Positions 23,433-37,089 of a stretch of 64,000 nt of DNA are shown piece by piece. A model generated the notes under the pieces. That model had not been told where the DNA came from and did not search any database. It saw only the letters and a list, made by a program, of their open reading frames with translations. Position 1 is the stretch's first letter. Each line of letters opens with the position of its first letter. The position numbers and the translations under genes are program-made. Source of the stretch: Centroberyx gerrardi (Eukaryota > Chordata > Actinopteri > Beryciformes > Berycidae); NCBI RefSeq assembly GCF_048128805.1, contig NC_136016.1, positions 15,864,676 through 15,928,675 of the forward strand, written 5' to 3'.

Positions 23433-24243
23433 TGATCTCCTGGGACACTGTCTGTCTGTCAGTCTAATGCCAGATTGTCCCAAAACAAGGACAAAGCAAA
23501 TGCAAAAGCCTCATTCGGTGTTGTAATGGCATATTGCTTTTTTATGTTGTTTTTTTTGTGTGTTTTTTTTTTTTTTTTTTTTACAAAGCACTATAATTTC
23601 CAAGCACATGTCTCTGTAGAGCCATGTGGATGGCTGACTGTGCTGCGTGTTTGTGGGTGTGTGCATTGTGATTCATTGCCAACTCAAATATTGGGTAATA
23701 CTAGTATATACACACATGAAAAAATGCACTGTAATCACAGGCTGCACAAGCTAACTCAGTGACTTAAGAGGAATATCACCATAATGAAATGAAATAGGAA
23801 TGATGATCTGTATTATACGCTCCAGTCCTTGGTGCGAGGTGTGTTGACAGGACAGGTCGTTAGGCTTGACTGCTGCAGGCAGGACAGCGGGGCCTTGTGT
23901 TGGCGGTGGCAGCATGAGGCACGAGAGGGTGAAGGTCTTTTATGGCGTCTCTGCTTTATTGGATTGCAGGAAAGATAGGGGAGCCGAAGAGATTGGTATT
24001 CAACAAATGTCAGGGCCGTGCGCAGAGATTTTGGGGAAGCAAGGACTCCTGCCAAAAAAAAGTGCACTACTGCAGCTCAGTTAGGGGACAAATGGGATGT
24101 CCTGTGTCTAGACGCTTACCTTTTTATGATTGTCTTGCATTGTTTTAGGTGAAAATGGTGGTGCTTTTTTTTTTTATAAAACGTAAATAGATTGCTGAGA
24201 GGGCACTTTGCAGGAGTGCACTTGGGGCAGGAACCTGACGCCC
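23317..24243. other. Intergenic or first-intron DNA, no gene seen
   Basis: It holds a (GT)n run (23397-23431), a T-rich run (about 23550-23582) and no exon-like frame. It ends at the target duplication of the next element. Confidence 0.5.
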
Positions 24244-24251
24244 CTTTGGCC

Positions 24252-25480
24252 CAAGGGCGGATATTTCATTTCACTGTTGGGGGGGACAATAAACAGAAAA
24301 ATTTCTCAAGAGCAATTCCTGAAGGGGACACCAAAGGTGCCGCCAAAAGTACTGTTGTATTAAATGTATATAGAGGTCCATTATGAAACATTTCCATAAA
24401 CACACACACACCCCACACACACACACAGCATGCAGGTTATTTACAGTAGTAGGTGAGATGCAACACCCATTAACTGAACTAAAGCTAATATATGCCTAAT
24501 TAGATTTAGTTTTCCCGAAAAAGCAGATCTCTAATGTTTTGCTGTCAATGTGTAAAAGTCCAGAACGCTATGAAGCCTGCCAGAAACTTACTTATATTTT
24601 AACATAATGTTTGTTGTAATTATGTCTTTTTTATTAATTAAGTCTTCATTTATTTCCAAAATTATGAACAAAATTACATAGTGGCAGCCATTTTACATGC
24701 AGTAAGAAAAAAATAATATACTTAGAACCTAATTACATAGGGTAAGTTCATCTTAAATATTATATTATAGAAATATTACTGTTACCATCTACAAAAGATA
24801 AAGTATTTTGGTATGAAAACCCGCATTTTAATTTAACAAAGTATCCTGTATCATAAATACATGTCTGGCATTTGTAACAAACCAAACCGCTTGAAAATCG
24901 GTCGAAAATTCAGCGACTTATGATGATTTTAATTGTGGACAGACCTCCTGCCGCCATACACACACATGCATTAGGAGACGCGGCTGCTCCGTACCAACAC
25001 GTTGACGCACAAGATTCAACCGCGAGGTAATGGAGCGAACAAAATGTAGTCTGGTTACAATTGTGAATGTGTTTTATTCTATTGAGTGGTAGAAGTAAAG
25101 AAAAAAGTCTGACACATCCTTTGTTTTAAGTTAACCTTTGCAAAGTAGCTTCTTACTGGAGGTCAGCCACCACTGACACACTTCCAGAGATCCTCCACAC
25201 ACACTCGTACCGAGGGCTAATGTGTGTGTGTGGGGGTTCGGGGAGGCAGGTAGGCAGTGGACCAAACCACTGTGAGGCGTATGAGGGGGGGACGCAATCT
25301 TTCGAAACTTAAAAACGCATTGTTTTGCGTCTATAATTAGCACAAGTGCTTTCAATGCATATTATTATATTATTTAAAATTATATAGTTATGTTTACAAT
25401 GATATATTGAGGGGGACAACTCTCTGTTAGTCCCAGGAAGGGGGGGTCCGGACCCCCCCCCCCCGTAATTTCCGCCCCTG
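24252..25480. mobile_element. hAT-like non-autonomous DNA transposon, 1229 bp, with 8-bp target site duplication
   Basis: The termini are CAAGGGCGGATATTT at the left and AATTTCCGCCCCTG at the right (inverse CAGGGGCGGAAATT). Both sides are flanked by the identical octamer CTTTGGCC (24244-24251 and 25481-25488). An 8-bp duplication with CAGGGG-type ends fits the hAT superfamily. No transposase frame is present, so it would have needed enzyme in trans. Near the right end is a G/C hairpin (25440-25464). Confidence 0.85.
25440..25464. repeat. G7-TCCGGA-C12 palindrome
   Basis: Seven G, then TCCGGA (25447-25452), then twelve C make a perfect 20-bp inverted repeat inside the right end of the hAT-like element. 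It should extrude as a stable hairpin. Confidence 0.95.
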
Positions 25481-25488
25481 CTTTGGCC

Positions 25489-26573
25489 CTCATCCTATCT
25501 GTCTTATACATTTCATCATGAGCACAATGGGAAATTAACATCAGCCACCAGTCAAATACTCCTCAAGTTTGGCTGCTCTACCAGCCTCGTTGGCAGTTAA
25601 TCAGCCATCATTTCAAAGTCCTCCTCTACTCCAGAAACCTATTTGGCTGGTGAAATTCAGAAAGAGCCTGGTGGAAGAGCGCTGGCCGTCAGTCAAAAGG
25701 TTGGTTTCCCTGCCTGTTCAGGAGCCAAAATCAATCCCACAGCATTACAAGTGCAGGGTGGCTGCTTCTTTACCCTGCCGTGTCTCGGAGTGGGCGAAGG
25801 TGTTTTGAAGTGATGTTCCTCTTTAAGCCTCTTAAGAGCCGTCTGGATCTGACCTCCCCTGCACTACATTTTCTTTTCTTTTATTTCCAGCGCTGTGTTT
25901 TTTTATTTTTTATCTAGGCCTATGTGCAATTAAAAAATACAAATAAATCTCAAGGTAGCTGCATGGAAGGATTAGGTTTGAACATTTGGACTGTATTCAG
26001 CACTATCTCTTCAAGAATGTATTTTGGTTTGTTGAGATCAAATGGATTTTGAAGTGAACTGCACAGAATAATGAAATCCTTACTGCTACATGCTGTAGAT
26101 CCAAGAAAATATCTTGGCCTTTGACTGAGTTTGGGATGCAGACCGAAGATATTTCTGTTTTCCACTTTGGAACGAAATATGAAGAATTTCATTCTAAAAT
26201 GAGAAACTCACTATGAATCATTTGTGGAGTGACTGTAGATTATTTTAATACCTTTGAGGATGCGATCATCTGATTTATATAGAAGTACAGAGAAATGTGG
26301 ATCAGAGAACTTTTTTTTTTTTTTTTCAAAGCACATATTGGAATGAAATCTCTCATATCCAAATATCTGGACATTGTAATATAAGTCAGACCAGGCGTGT
26401 GGGTGGTATCATAGGTGGTGGATGGTATTACAGATAGTATCACGCTCCAACACACACACGCACACACACACACGCTGGTGGGCAGATGGCATTGGCTGTG
26501 TGTGTGCGACCTCGCCCCTCTCTGTCTCTCTCTCGGGATCCGTCCAACAGCAAATGAGTCTGGCAAACAGGCG

Positions 26574-26616
<43 letters not shown>

Positions 26617-26644
26617 AATGTGCATGTCAGTCTCTCTATGTACG

Positions 26645-26681
<37 letters not shown>

Positions 26682-28320
26682 TTGGAAGTTGAGAGGACAA
26701 TGACATAAGGTTAAGCTCTTTGGACAGAATGTCAGTATGATAAAATGCCACATTGGCTTGACTTGTGCCATTGCTCAGTTTGCCTGCATGATGAATAAGT
26801 TTGTCAGAATCACCACGCTTTATAAAGATAACGGAGCAGAAATAACAAGGAGGCAGACACAGAGTGGTACCAGTGAGTAAGTCTATGAGTGGATATATGA
26901 CTAAAACAATAGACCCAAGCATAAAAGGTGCAATGAGTGAGGATTTAACAGTCAGTCATAAACCTCGATGCTCCATGATGCACAGTGTCTACGGCATAAA
27001 AATGAGGCATGTGAATATAAAACGTCACCATGGTCAAGTACTGCCATAAAAGGGGCAGCAGCCAGTCTCTTTTTAGCCGCAAAAGAAAATCATGCCTGGA
27101 AACAAGGCTTGATGTTATAAAACAGTAAAAAGGCAATGAAAAGACGATCGTATGAAAAGCAAGAAGGAACACAAAACTGTCACCAGCTCAGGACTCATCG
27201 CTATATTAGTCAGCCATTTGGGCATGTAGTGGTAAATGAGAGGGTGGATGAACAATGCTAGGTGATTATCATATGGCCAGCAACCACCACCACAAATAGT
27301 TTTCAGCATCGGTATTAAATTCTGCTTTCTCATGTGTTTTGCGGTTGCTGATTTGTTAGATCTAGGTAGGCTCGTTCTCTGTAAAGTCCTTTGAGGCATG
27401 AATAAATAAACAGGAAAGAATGGAGATTTGAAAACGAGTACAAATAAAAAAGTATGTAGCGCAAGTGCAGATTGTCTGTGTCTGTGCAGATGAGGAGTTT
27501 CATGCCATTTTTCCTTGATATTATATTGTATTGTATATGTAGATTGTCTTGCTAAAATCTGCTCTTTCGCTATACTTGTCCTATATCATTTTGTTCACCA
27601 CTGATTTTGGTTTAGTTAGATCTAGCTAGGCTCATTCTCTGTAAAGTCCTCTGAGACATGCTTGTGATAAAGGGCTACATAAATAAACAAACTTGAACGT
27701 GATTGTTAACTTATAGCAGTGACTAGATTGATGTGGCTGCAAGTAGGGCTTGGTGATATGGACAAAATTAATTATTAATAACACTATTTCGATATTGATA
27801 TATAAAGCTATCTGCTAACATATGCAAACCCATATGCACCCAACTGCATAGTAATATGAAGTATGATAAAACTCTTTTTATCATTGTCATTGATTGACAA
27901 CAGAATTGTGTATCACGATGATAAATGATAATATTGACTCATTGCCCAGCTCTAGTTGGAATAAATTGTGAAGACATTGTAGGTTCCAGTATGGTGAGTT
28001 TGGCCTTCATTTTCACAGGTTGTAGAGTTCTTATACTGTCCGTCTGATAATACTGAATGCAAAGTATTCAGTGAATTTCATAGACATTTATATTAGCTTG
28101 CAAAGGTGGCAAAACTCTGTTTCAGTTTACCCTTGGCTCCATCCCTGGTGCTATTCTATTTCTCTACTAATCTACCAGTCTAAAGTCTAATCCACTGCAT
28201 TGTATTCATTGAAATCCTCAGTGATGCATAACAGCCACAAGCCAGTGTAGTCTTAAATCAAGGAGACTAGATAACACCACCATATGGCCGGTGGGAACCC
28301 TGAGTCTTTAGATGATAGAC
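25489..28320. other. Intergenic or first-intron DNA with microsatellites and dispersed repeat tails
   Basis: (CA/GT)n runs occur at 26450-26473, 26575-26616 and 26648-26679. Two copies of a fish retroelement-like 3' tail occur at about 27345-27412 and 27606-27695 (shared TTCTCTGTAAAGTCCT and AAATAAACA). Open frames here are products of the CA/GT runs. No gene recognised. Confidence 0.5.
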
Positions 28321-28334
28321 TCACTGAGTGAAAA

Positions 28335-28353
28335 GAGAGAGAGAGAGAGGGAC

Positions 28354-28404
<51 letters not shown>

Positions 28405-28529
28405 TCCACTCTAAGCCCTTCTCAGCCTCTTGTAATTAGAGAGAGAGGAGGATGAAGGGAGCGAGAGAGCTGGACGGAAAGGGGGTCGGGAACGTGGGCC
28501 AAGTGTGGAGAGAGAGAGAGAGAGAGACA

Positions 28530-28562
<33 letters not shown>
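28335..28562. repeat. Two (GA)n microsatellite tracts flanking a short unique segment
   Basis: GA runs at 28335-28402 and 28508-28562 bracket about 105 bp of unique, still purine-rich DNA. Confidence 0.9.
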
Positions 28563-28563
<1 letters not shown>

Positions 28564-31140
28564 ACAAGACTTCTTCACCCTGCTAAGCCTCAACATTATT
28601 GTCTGAGCCAAATTTTCTAGATAGAGTGGAGACGTGTGAAGTTCGCAGTGACCACAAAGATGGGAGAGATCTAGTTGAAATTCAACAAGAGATGCAGCTC
28701 TTTTTCAATTTTGACTACATCCGTCACCACACGCTGCATCAGGCTGACAGACAGCAAGCTGGATGTCTTTCATTTTCAATGCGAGGTGAGGTGACTGAGA
28801 CAACGGAGAGAGATTGATTGCAGCGACAGAAGATGCAGCAGCAGAAATTGTAATTTTTCAACTTTTTGTTGTCCTGTATCATGGATTTCCTAACTGGATG
28901 TTGAGCCTGTCAAAATTCATCTCTTCTTTATAGGACAAACAAACGAGCCATATCTCTGAATCTGGAACACAGTACAAACTAGAAGACAACTTGAAGAGCA
29001 CAATTCTCCAACTTGCTATTACGTCCAAAGACATCATTCCTATCACTTACATTTTAAGTGAAATTGATATCTTGAACCTACAAAAAAAAACCCGATAATC
29101 ATCTAATGGCAGTAATACCAGATCCAGATCACCACTAAAATCTAATCAATTGTTCCTTGGCCCAAAGCCTGTCTGTCCACCACATTTCTTGGAAATCTGT
29201 CCATGTGTTTTTCAGGTATCCTGCTGACGGTCAGACAAACAACCAAACTAACGGGTGAAAACATAACCTCATTGGCCGAGGTAATTAGTTAAAACTGTAG
29301 CGCTGGGCAGGCTTGACAGATTGTACGCTATTCCTTGCCTGATTATGTCCAGATAGGCATTTTGCCTTAATGACACCATATAAACGCCCTGCTGGGGAGA
29401 GGGAGTGAAGGGATGGACATGATGGTAGCGGTGCTGCAACTGGACTGAAGCAATCTGGGGGAATTATTCTTGATGCCTCAGTGAGGGTTGTTTACTGCGG
29501 GAAGGTCAAGGGTCAGGTCATGATCCAACGATGATCCTGCCTGGACACCAACAGCATACTGATGACGCCAGTCTGCCTCTCTATCTATCTGGTCATATGT
29601 GTGTATTTACGTACATATGTACAGTACGTCTTAGTGTAGTTGTTTAGGGTACACAGTGATAAAACATAGAAGCCAAGTTATATAAAATACAGATAAAGTA
29701 CAAAGTTAAAAAAAAACAGAAAGAAGAGGTGCAAATTCTGAATTTATGATAAAAAAAACAAGAGGCTCAAAAACATGTAACCTCAAAACAAAAAACAAAA
29801 ACAAAGCAAAAACAAAATTGAGATGATTTATGGTATGTCCATCTTCCAGTTGGCTGAATGGAAGGTCATTGAATTCTCATGTATTTGTAATGATGCCATC
29901 AGCATTCATGTGTGGCTGGTGGACTACAGCTGCACACACAGCAACATGGGACTGTCAATAACAGTGTGTGATACAGCACAGTTCAGCACATTGCAGGGCA
30001 GGTTGAGAGGTTGTTTTAGCATCAGCAGTCAGCAGTCTGAGGCAGGGAAATGCATCACACCCTTAGGCATTCTACATGGTTTGAACCTGGGCTTTAAATT
30101 AACACTAGCCAGGTCAGTCTGCCTGTTCTAATTGCCACTTTGGCAGGATGCTAACCTGTCCTCAGTCAGTTTTTCCTTTTCCAAAAATGTCCTTGGCAGC
30201 TGGGAAATCAGGGTTCATCATTAAGAATTTATGCCCGGCTGGGCCAATAGTTCAGATAGATAGATTTATTGCCAGTATGTTTTCACTGGCCCACCAGGCA
30301 AAACCAAATAACCAAATAACCATGTTGTCATAAACTTAAAAATTATTACGATAAAATGCCACAATAAGAGCAAAATTACTGAAAAATGAAACAAAAAGTA
30401 AATAATTGATTGCAAAATAAATTTGAAATGTATGATTGTAACAACCCTTTCCAAAATATAAATTAGCCTTTGTGTCACTTGTTTTCATAGATGAACCCTC
30501 ATGAATAACTGAGCAACATTTCTGTAAATATAACCAGCAGTAACATGGAAAAACAAGCCAAACAAAAAAGCAGAGTGGAAAATCATGAGGCTGCTACGTG
30601 TCTCCATTCATCCGTCTGGCCAATACATTAATCAGACCTAAAGAGGGGTTGTCAGCTACCTGCTTTGCCAACATACTGATCAGGTGCTGCTGGCTGTTGT
30701 TGTGGGAGTCAAGTGTGTGTTTGTGGTAATTGTCGGTGTCAAAAAATGAGCCAACTCAAGCTTCCTCACTCGGAAATTGCAGACAAACGGTACGGGATTG
30801 TTTCATAATGTTGCTTCGACAAAGAAAGAAACAGCCTTTTACTTTTCAGTTTGTATTTCAAAGTGAACACCACCATGTCTATTCCAAAAAAAGATGAAAA
30901 AGTAAATTTCGTGCCCTAGCTGGATCTATACCTCCTTTGTATTGTAAGCATTTAGCTTCTCCAGAGTGACTTTGTGAGCAGGTAGGGCTTCAGTGTCTCA
31001 CGTAAAGACACTTTCTGTTGATAGACCCACATAAGCTCTTATTTGGATCAAACTTGTCATCTTTCAGCTATGGGACAGTCTCTTAAACCAGTAGGCCATC
31101 CTGTCCTACTGACACACAAAAAAATATCATCTGCCCTAGA
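28563..31140. other. Intergenic or first-intron DNA, no gene recognised
   Basis: A dispersed repeat at 29080-29290 (ATAATCATCTAATGG ... GCCGAGGTAATTA) is also present at 36820-37012. A second repeat at 30950-31090 matches 4685-4800. The rest is AT-rich with no exon-like frames. Confidence 0.5.
29080..29290. repeat. Dispersed SINE/LINE-tail-like repeat, copy A
   Basis: GATAATCATCTAATGG, CCAGATCACCAC and CTGTCCACCACATTTC occur in the same order as in 36820-37012. The piece ends in a GAGGTAATTA-type tail, a widespread fish repeat end. Confidence 0.6.
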
Positions 31141-31144
31141 GACT

Positions 31145-31680
31145 GAAGGAAAAATCCACACTTGGGTACTCATACACTGTTAGATATCAATCTGTGATGT
31201 TCAGAGCATTCCAGCAGTTATTTGATGATGTCTACCCACTTTCCCTCAACCTGCATTGTCTACTTCAATTTCATACGTAGTAGTAATATGTTTTCCAGTA
31301 GTGAAAAAGTGCGTGTTCAAATTACAAAAATGCCATCAAAGAGGGCGTTATATTTCAACAACGACAGATCCTCAAAAATGAAAGCGGTGGCTGCATTGCA
31401 TTATAGTCTATTAAGACTTCTGTTGGTGGAGAATTTAGTTTCTCAGATTGTTGAATGTTGGTGCAAACTGGTGAGTCTAGAAAGAAGCCCTTGCTCTTTG
31501 ATTCTGAAGGAAAAACCTGATGTTTATTGTTGATGATTTAGATAGCTGGAATATTTTCTTCTATCAAACTCCATTGTCGCTACACTGGAAATATCTTAAC
31601 ATGATTGCACGGTGTCTATGTTTGGCCAGTTATCCACAGGAATACGAAACATACATGTTTTAGGGTGGATTTGTCCTTAA
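31145..31680. mobile_element. Short-TIR non-autonomous DNA transposon, copy 2
   Basis: The left end is AAGGAAAAATCCACACTT and the right end TAGGGTGGATTTGTCCTTAA. The interior is collinear with 965-1511 at roughly the same length (536 versus 547 bp). Non-coding. Confidence 0.75.
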
Positions 31681-31901
31681 TCGGTTTTATGGTTTGCGTG
31701 TCTATAGGTACGGTTGATGTTAATCTGCTGGTATGGATGAATGTGATTGGATAACAACTCTGATTTCTCTGTCACCACATACACAAAGAGTAGATGTGGT
31801 GGTTGTGACCCCTCGCTGCCAGCTGCTAAGCCCTTTAGTCTGTTGATATTAGATAATGTGGGAATATTCCATGTAGGAACAGGACGTGAGCACACACACA
31901 C

Positions 31902-31946
<45 letters not shown>

Positions 31947-34025
31947 GTTCACCTGGCATCTTATTACTGTGAGTCCCCCACAGTTGTGTGCAGCAGAGCT
32001 CCAAATGGTGTTTTGGCCTCCCACCCACACAGCCATCTATTCCTGGAACGGCTACAGCAGGTATACAGGGAGCGGACTGTCAGCCAGGCTATACTGCTGC
32101 TTCACCTTATGTACCAGTGCAGTGGTATCTGTAAATAAGAGTCTGGAGGCTTTGAAGTTCATACTATGGTCCGACCAATGCAATATTTGTTGATGTCCCT
32201 ACACTGACACCTGGGGAGGAAAATTAACAATATCCAGTGGGAGGTGCCAACTCCATACCTGCTCTACCTGCAGTATATCTGCCATTTTGTTGTTGTTGTT
32301 GTTGTTGTTGTTTTTTGTTTTCATATGCCTTAAATTGGCCTTTCAAAGAGTTACTGAGACAGATGATCACTAACGCTGTTCATGACTTAATATAAATCAT
32401 AAATCATCAAACTCAGCATTCTGAAATGCACTTATACGCTGGACTTTTGGATTGTTAGTTTGTTAAAGGTCTGTTGTAAATGTGAAATCAACCATATAAG
32501 ACTTTTGTACTCATGTCTTAGAGGTGTTTTTTGTGAAATATATATATAATTATATATATATAATATATATAATATATATAATTCTGGTGCACTAATGTAC
32601 CTTCTGGGCCCAAGTTCATGCACACTTGCACTGCCAGCTCCAGGCATGGATTCCCCAAAGCATCTTAGCACTGTTCATCATCTTAGCATTTAGCATTGCT
32701 GTCATCTTACTAAGTTCATAGATAAGCACTGAAAGCACAGCTAATTGCTTGTAATGCAACCAGTCTTTCTTTGTGGCTCTTGGCATTTCAGTGTTATCAG
32801 TTCTTAATGTTTTACACTGCGTTGGCAGTGGTGACGTCCACATATGGCTCAAAAACATCACACAGGCTTACAAAAACACACATTAGATATTTGATTTATG
32901 TGCAGTGACAATTTAAAAACATAGCTTTGTCTTTACTGGTGTTGTATGAGAAGGGTAAGAAGTGCAGTGTATCCATTGTTGGGACATGGGATGGGCAAAC
33001 CTCAATCTAACACCGCTCAAGGGCAATGGCTTGCAGTGGCACAGATATGATCTTGGGCTTTTGAAAAACCTGCCTTGATCAATATATAATAGATGGTCAC
33101 AAAAACTCTTGTATTGATATCAGACTGAAGCAAAACAACTCAATATTCTGTATACCAAGCCAGTGAAGTGAATAATGTGAGACAACTCTGATACAATTCA
33201 TTCAATCTCATCTCTAAGCCACTTGAATTGACTGTTACCATCGTCATGGGAACAAACAAGATGAAGGATCCTATTGGACAGCGGTGGTCAGCATCGCCCG
33301 CACGTTCTTCTGTTTCTGGGTTGACAGTGACGCGTTTTGAGATGAAATTGGTGCCTTACGCCTCAGTAGTGACAGAAACCATTACCTAGGATTAATTATG
33401 TGGAGGCTTCACCGCAGTAATGGGGTGGATTCATCACTGTCAGAGGGGTTACAGCATGGCTGGTTGGTTGCCCTATAAAAATGTAAATACAGTTTGCAGC
33501 CATTTAAATGAGAAATGATATACTTTGCTAAGTGAGTTCTGGTTTAGTGAAACATATCTGTATTACTTCACTGTACTCAATCTGATGTCTTTAGTCTCTG
33601 GCTCCATCAGAGGCACAGAAATCTGATTTTTATGGTGTAGATCTGATTTCCATGGCTGTCTGAATGAGAGAAACCCCACGGAATCAGATTTCCTGTTGAC
33701 ATTATTACAAGAAGATCGGATCTGCTGTTCGTTGATGTGTGTAATAATAATAATAACAATAATAATAATATTCTTTATGTCAAAAAGGCTTGATTTACCC
33801 AGGCAGAAAAGATGTAAATTATAACTCGTTCATCTTCTCATGACTGTTTGAACCCACATGGAAAATCATTTCTCTTGGTTTAGATACCCATGAGAAATAT
33901 CACTTACAGTATGTGTCTCAGTGGGTTTAACTCTATACTGCACACAAAAAGCACTGTTATTTTTTCAAGCCTTTATAGAGTGTATGGAATCATTTTCACT
34001 CCCTGTTGTGTGTCTGATTTGACAG
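31681..34025. other. Non-coding DNA upstream of mpp3 with simple repeats
   Basis: It contains (CA)n at 31891-31944, (GTT)n at about 32288-32312, an (AT)n block at 32538-32582 and (AAT)n near 33742-33770. No conserved coding exon was recognised. Confidence 0.5.
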
Positions 34026-34143
34026 CTTGGTCGTAGCTGAGGCCAGGAGGAGGAGCGGGAGGAGAGGAGTCGCCCTCTTTATTTCCCTTCCTCTCCTGTT
34101 CATCCCATCTGGCCCCTCCAGTCTCCTCTAAATGATTGAAGCC
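34026..34143 (+). other. mpp3: mpp3 5' UTR segment of the first coding exon
   Basis: A usable acceptor (TCTGATTTGACAG) ends at 34025. The leader is purine- then CT-rich. An in-frame ATG at 34132 lies four codons before the chosen ATG at 34144. The later start is preferred because it gives the same spacing to [13 protein letters not shown] as in human MPP3. Confidence 0.5.
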
Positions 34144-35318
34144 ATGCCCATCGTGTCCGCAAGCACAGGTACAGTCATGCTCTCTGATGTATTATATATG
34201 TTTCAGATCCATAATGCATGTGCTAATACATCAATCATGCATAATTGATGCTGTAACTTTGGGTTTTTGTGTATGATCGGTAAGGAATGTTTATACTGTG
34301 AATGAAAAAACACACTCTGAGTTCATATGTATCCCACTGCCATGTGTACCATACAGTGAGATAAAAATAACAAGTTCAAAGATGACAACAGTGAGGTTAC
34401 TGCAAGTTTTCATGTGGGATAGACCATCATTTTTTAAAGTTGGCTTGGACCAGCAAACTGACATCGAAGCAACCTAGAATCAATGTTGGTTTAATGTTAG
34501 TTTCACTGAATTAACACTGCAACCTGATATGATTCACCATCTTGTTGCTTGACACTGATGCAACATTGAAAACAGACACAAAAATCAACATATTTTGGAT
34601 TAAATTTCAATTTTGTTTTTGGTTGATCTATCATTGAAATCTAATACTAAGCAGCATTTGTTTGCCAATTGATCTAACAGTGATACAACTTTGAAAATGG
34701 ACTGAAAACAGACACAAAACTTTTTTGGTTGATCTTACACTGAATCAATCCTGCTTTATGAACAGCTTTATCTATTTTTATGGTGACATGCCAGCAGAAC
34801 ACCATGACAATTTCAGCTCTTCTTAGTCTGGAAAGTCAAGGCTAAGTGGTGCTGCAACTGACATGATTTTTGACATGACAAGGTCAGAAAAAATACTTTC
34901 AACAGGACACGGACTCAAAAATTGTATTAGGAAGTCAAATTCACAAAAGTACACAAAATACACAAAATTCAGTGGACACACAAATACATTGAAGTTATTT
35001 ATAAACAAACAGATAATGAAATCCTTTTCCTCAGGCTGAAGTGTTGGGTTCAGCTGCTCTGAGTTTTCCTTCTCACCATGTTTGTTGTCTGAAAACATCT
35101 GAAGAACAAACCCAACCAGAGAGAGAAAGGACCATTTTTCATTCTCAATTGGAATAGGAATAACATACTTTTCATTCTATTATTGCACTTCATTAAGCAA
35201 CTGTCACAAAAATGTGTAAATTGTCACTGGCGCTGACTGAGAAATGGCTTGTTAGTATCAGTATTCAGTTTTCATCTTTGGCTGTAACTCTGTGCATCTG
35301 TTACGATCCATTCCCATT

Positions 35319-35357
<39 letters not shown>

Positions 35358-37043
35358 CTGCACTTCTAGACAGGCGGAAATTAGAGAGCAAACTACTCTA
35401 ACAAACAAACGCAACCATATGCCTTTTAAATGGGAAATGTTTTGAGTTTCTGGAAGGTTTCAGGCTTTTATTTTGACAGTAACAGATGGATTTGGTTTCT
35501 GTTGAGCCTGGCGAGGCTTGGACTTGAATCAGACCTGAACAAACCTTGACGATATACTGACTTATCTCTTTGTCACAAGTGCAGTTGCATACCAAAACTT
35601 GATCTATCTATCTAACATTTCCAGATTGAAGAAGAAGAAGAAGAAAAAATAATACATGTGCAGTATTTTACAATATATTCTTTGCACTGTCAGTGTCTAA
35701 CCCTTCTCTACACCACATAGAATCAACAGTGTGCCAAAATTATTCAGACCAAATGCATTTGACTCAGAGTGTCCCATTAAAATCCCTTTTAAAGAGGAAT
35801 AACTGCACACAAAATAGACAGTACATTGTACATGGTTAATAGATATGGAAAGAGTGAAATTTTCATTGCAAGGGCACATTGGTTTCAGTAGTGATGACAC
35901 TTTTCTAATGCTAGAAACAGTAGCTCATTTTTTGGTTTGTGCTGGAGCAAGGAGCAAATGTGTCACCAATGACAATGTGTCAACTAGTACAACGGAAATA
36001 TTTTGCTATATTACCATGTAAGCTGTTGGAGCTCACATAAAACAATTGTGAATGTAAACACAAATAATATACTCAGCATGTGCTTCTTGTAAGTGTCCAT
36101 TTAACATTTCACTTAGCCGTTTCTTAACTTTAACCTTTAAATTACTTGCGAAGGAATGTTGTCCTGGTGAGATCATATATTGGCGTTTTCATATACCCAG
36201 TTTGAGTGTGTTAAACAGGTGATTTATGGATTATTGTTGTAAACAAATGGATTGTTTTGTGTGATTGCAGGGCTGCATGAGACTCTGGCTCTGCTCACCT
36301 CTCAGCTCCACCCTGATGCCAACCATAAAGAGGACCTGGTCTTCCTCAAAGATGTCTTCAGCGAGAAAAGCCTCAGTTACCTCATGAAGGTACAGCAGCT
36401 TTGTTTGAATAATAGTGGCAACTTGTGTGAGCTGGTGGCTAGACTGTGATTTGACAGAGTGCCGGAGTCCAGCAAAGATTAAGTCTTTTTGAATCCATTG
36501 TGTAAGGAGGATGATACATTAGACAATTTTAAGGGAAATGTGGGTGGGCAATATTCCTCAGAACATCTATACATACTGTATTTCCTTGCAAAAAAATGTT
36601 CCCATAAAGCCACTAGAAGGTGCAAACCTCCACCAATGCTGAATTCTCCAACTTGCAAAGCCTTCATAATGGTTTATGTTTGGTTAGCATTTGTCTTCTG
36701 GGTTTGATTTTCCAACAAAATAACATGTGAAAGCTATGCTGTTTAGCAGGTGACTCAGAAGTCCCGGATGTCAGACTTTCCCACCAGCATGTGAACGCAG
36801 CATAATAGTCATGGCTAAAAAGCGATAATCGTCTAATGGTGGAAATCCCAGATCACCACCAAAATGTAAACAACTGATTCTTGGACCTGGTTTTCTGTCC
36901 ACCACATTTCATCCAAATCTTTTTGTTACTTTTTGAGATATCTTGCAAACCAACAGACAAACGGGCAGCAGTGAAAACAGAACCTTCTTCCAACTTTGTT
37001 GGTGGAGGTAATAATGCTGAGTTGTGCTGTGCATCACCATCCT

Positions 37044-37089
<46 letters not shown>

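Noticed and set aside
24252..25480. Endogenous retrovirus or LTR element
   Set aside because: The flanking duplication is 8 bp, the ends are inverted rather than direct repeats, and no gag, pol or env-like frame is present.
26409..26922. Overlapping frames of up to 160 codons rich in Thr-His or Cys-Val
   Set aside because: These are translations of (CA)n/(GT)n microsatellites, not proteins.
31222..31533. 103-codon frame upstream of mpp3
   Set aside because: It lies inside the short-TIR element copy at 31145-31680; the collinear copy at 965-1511 has no matching frame.
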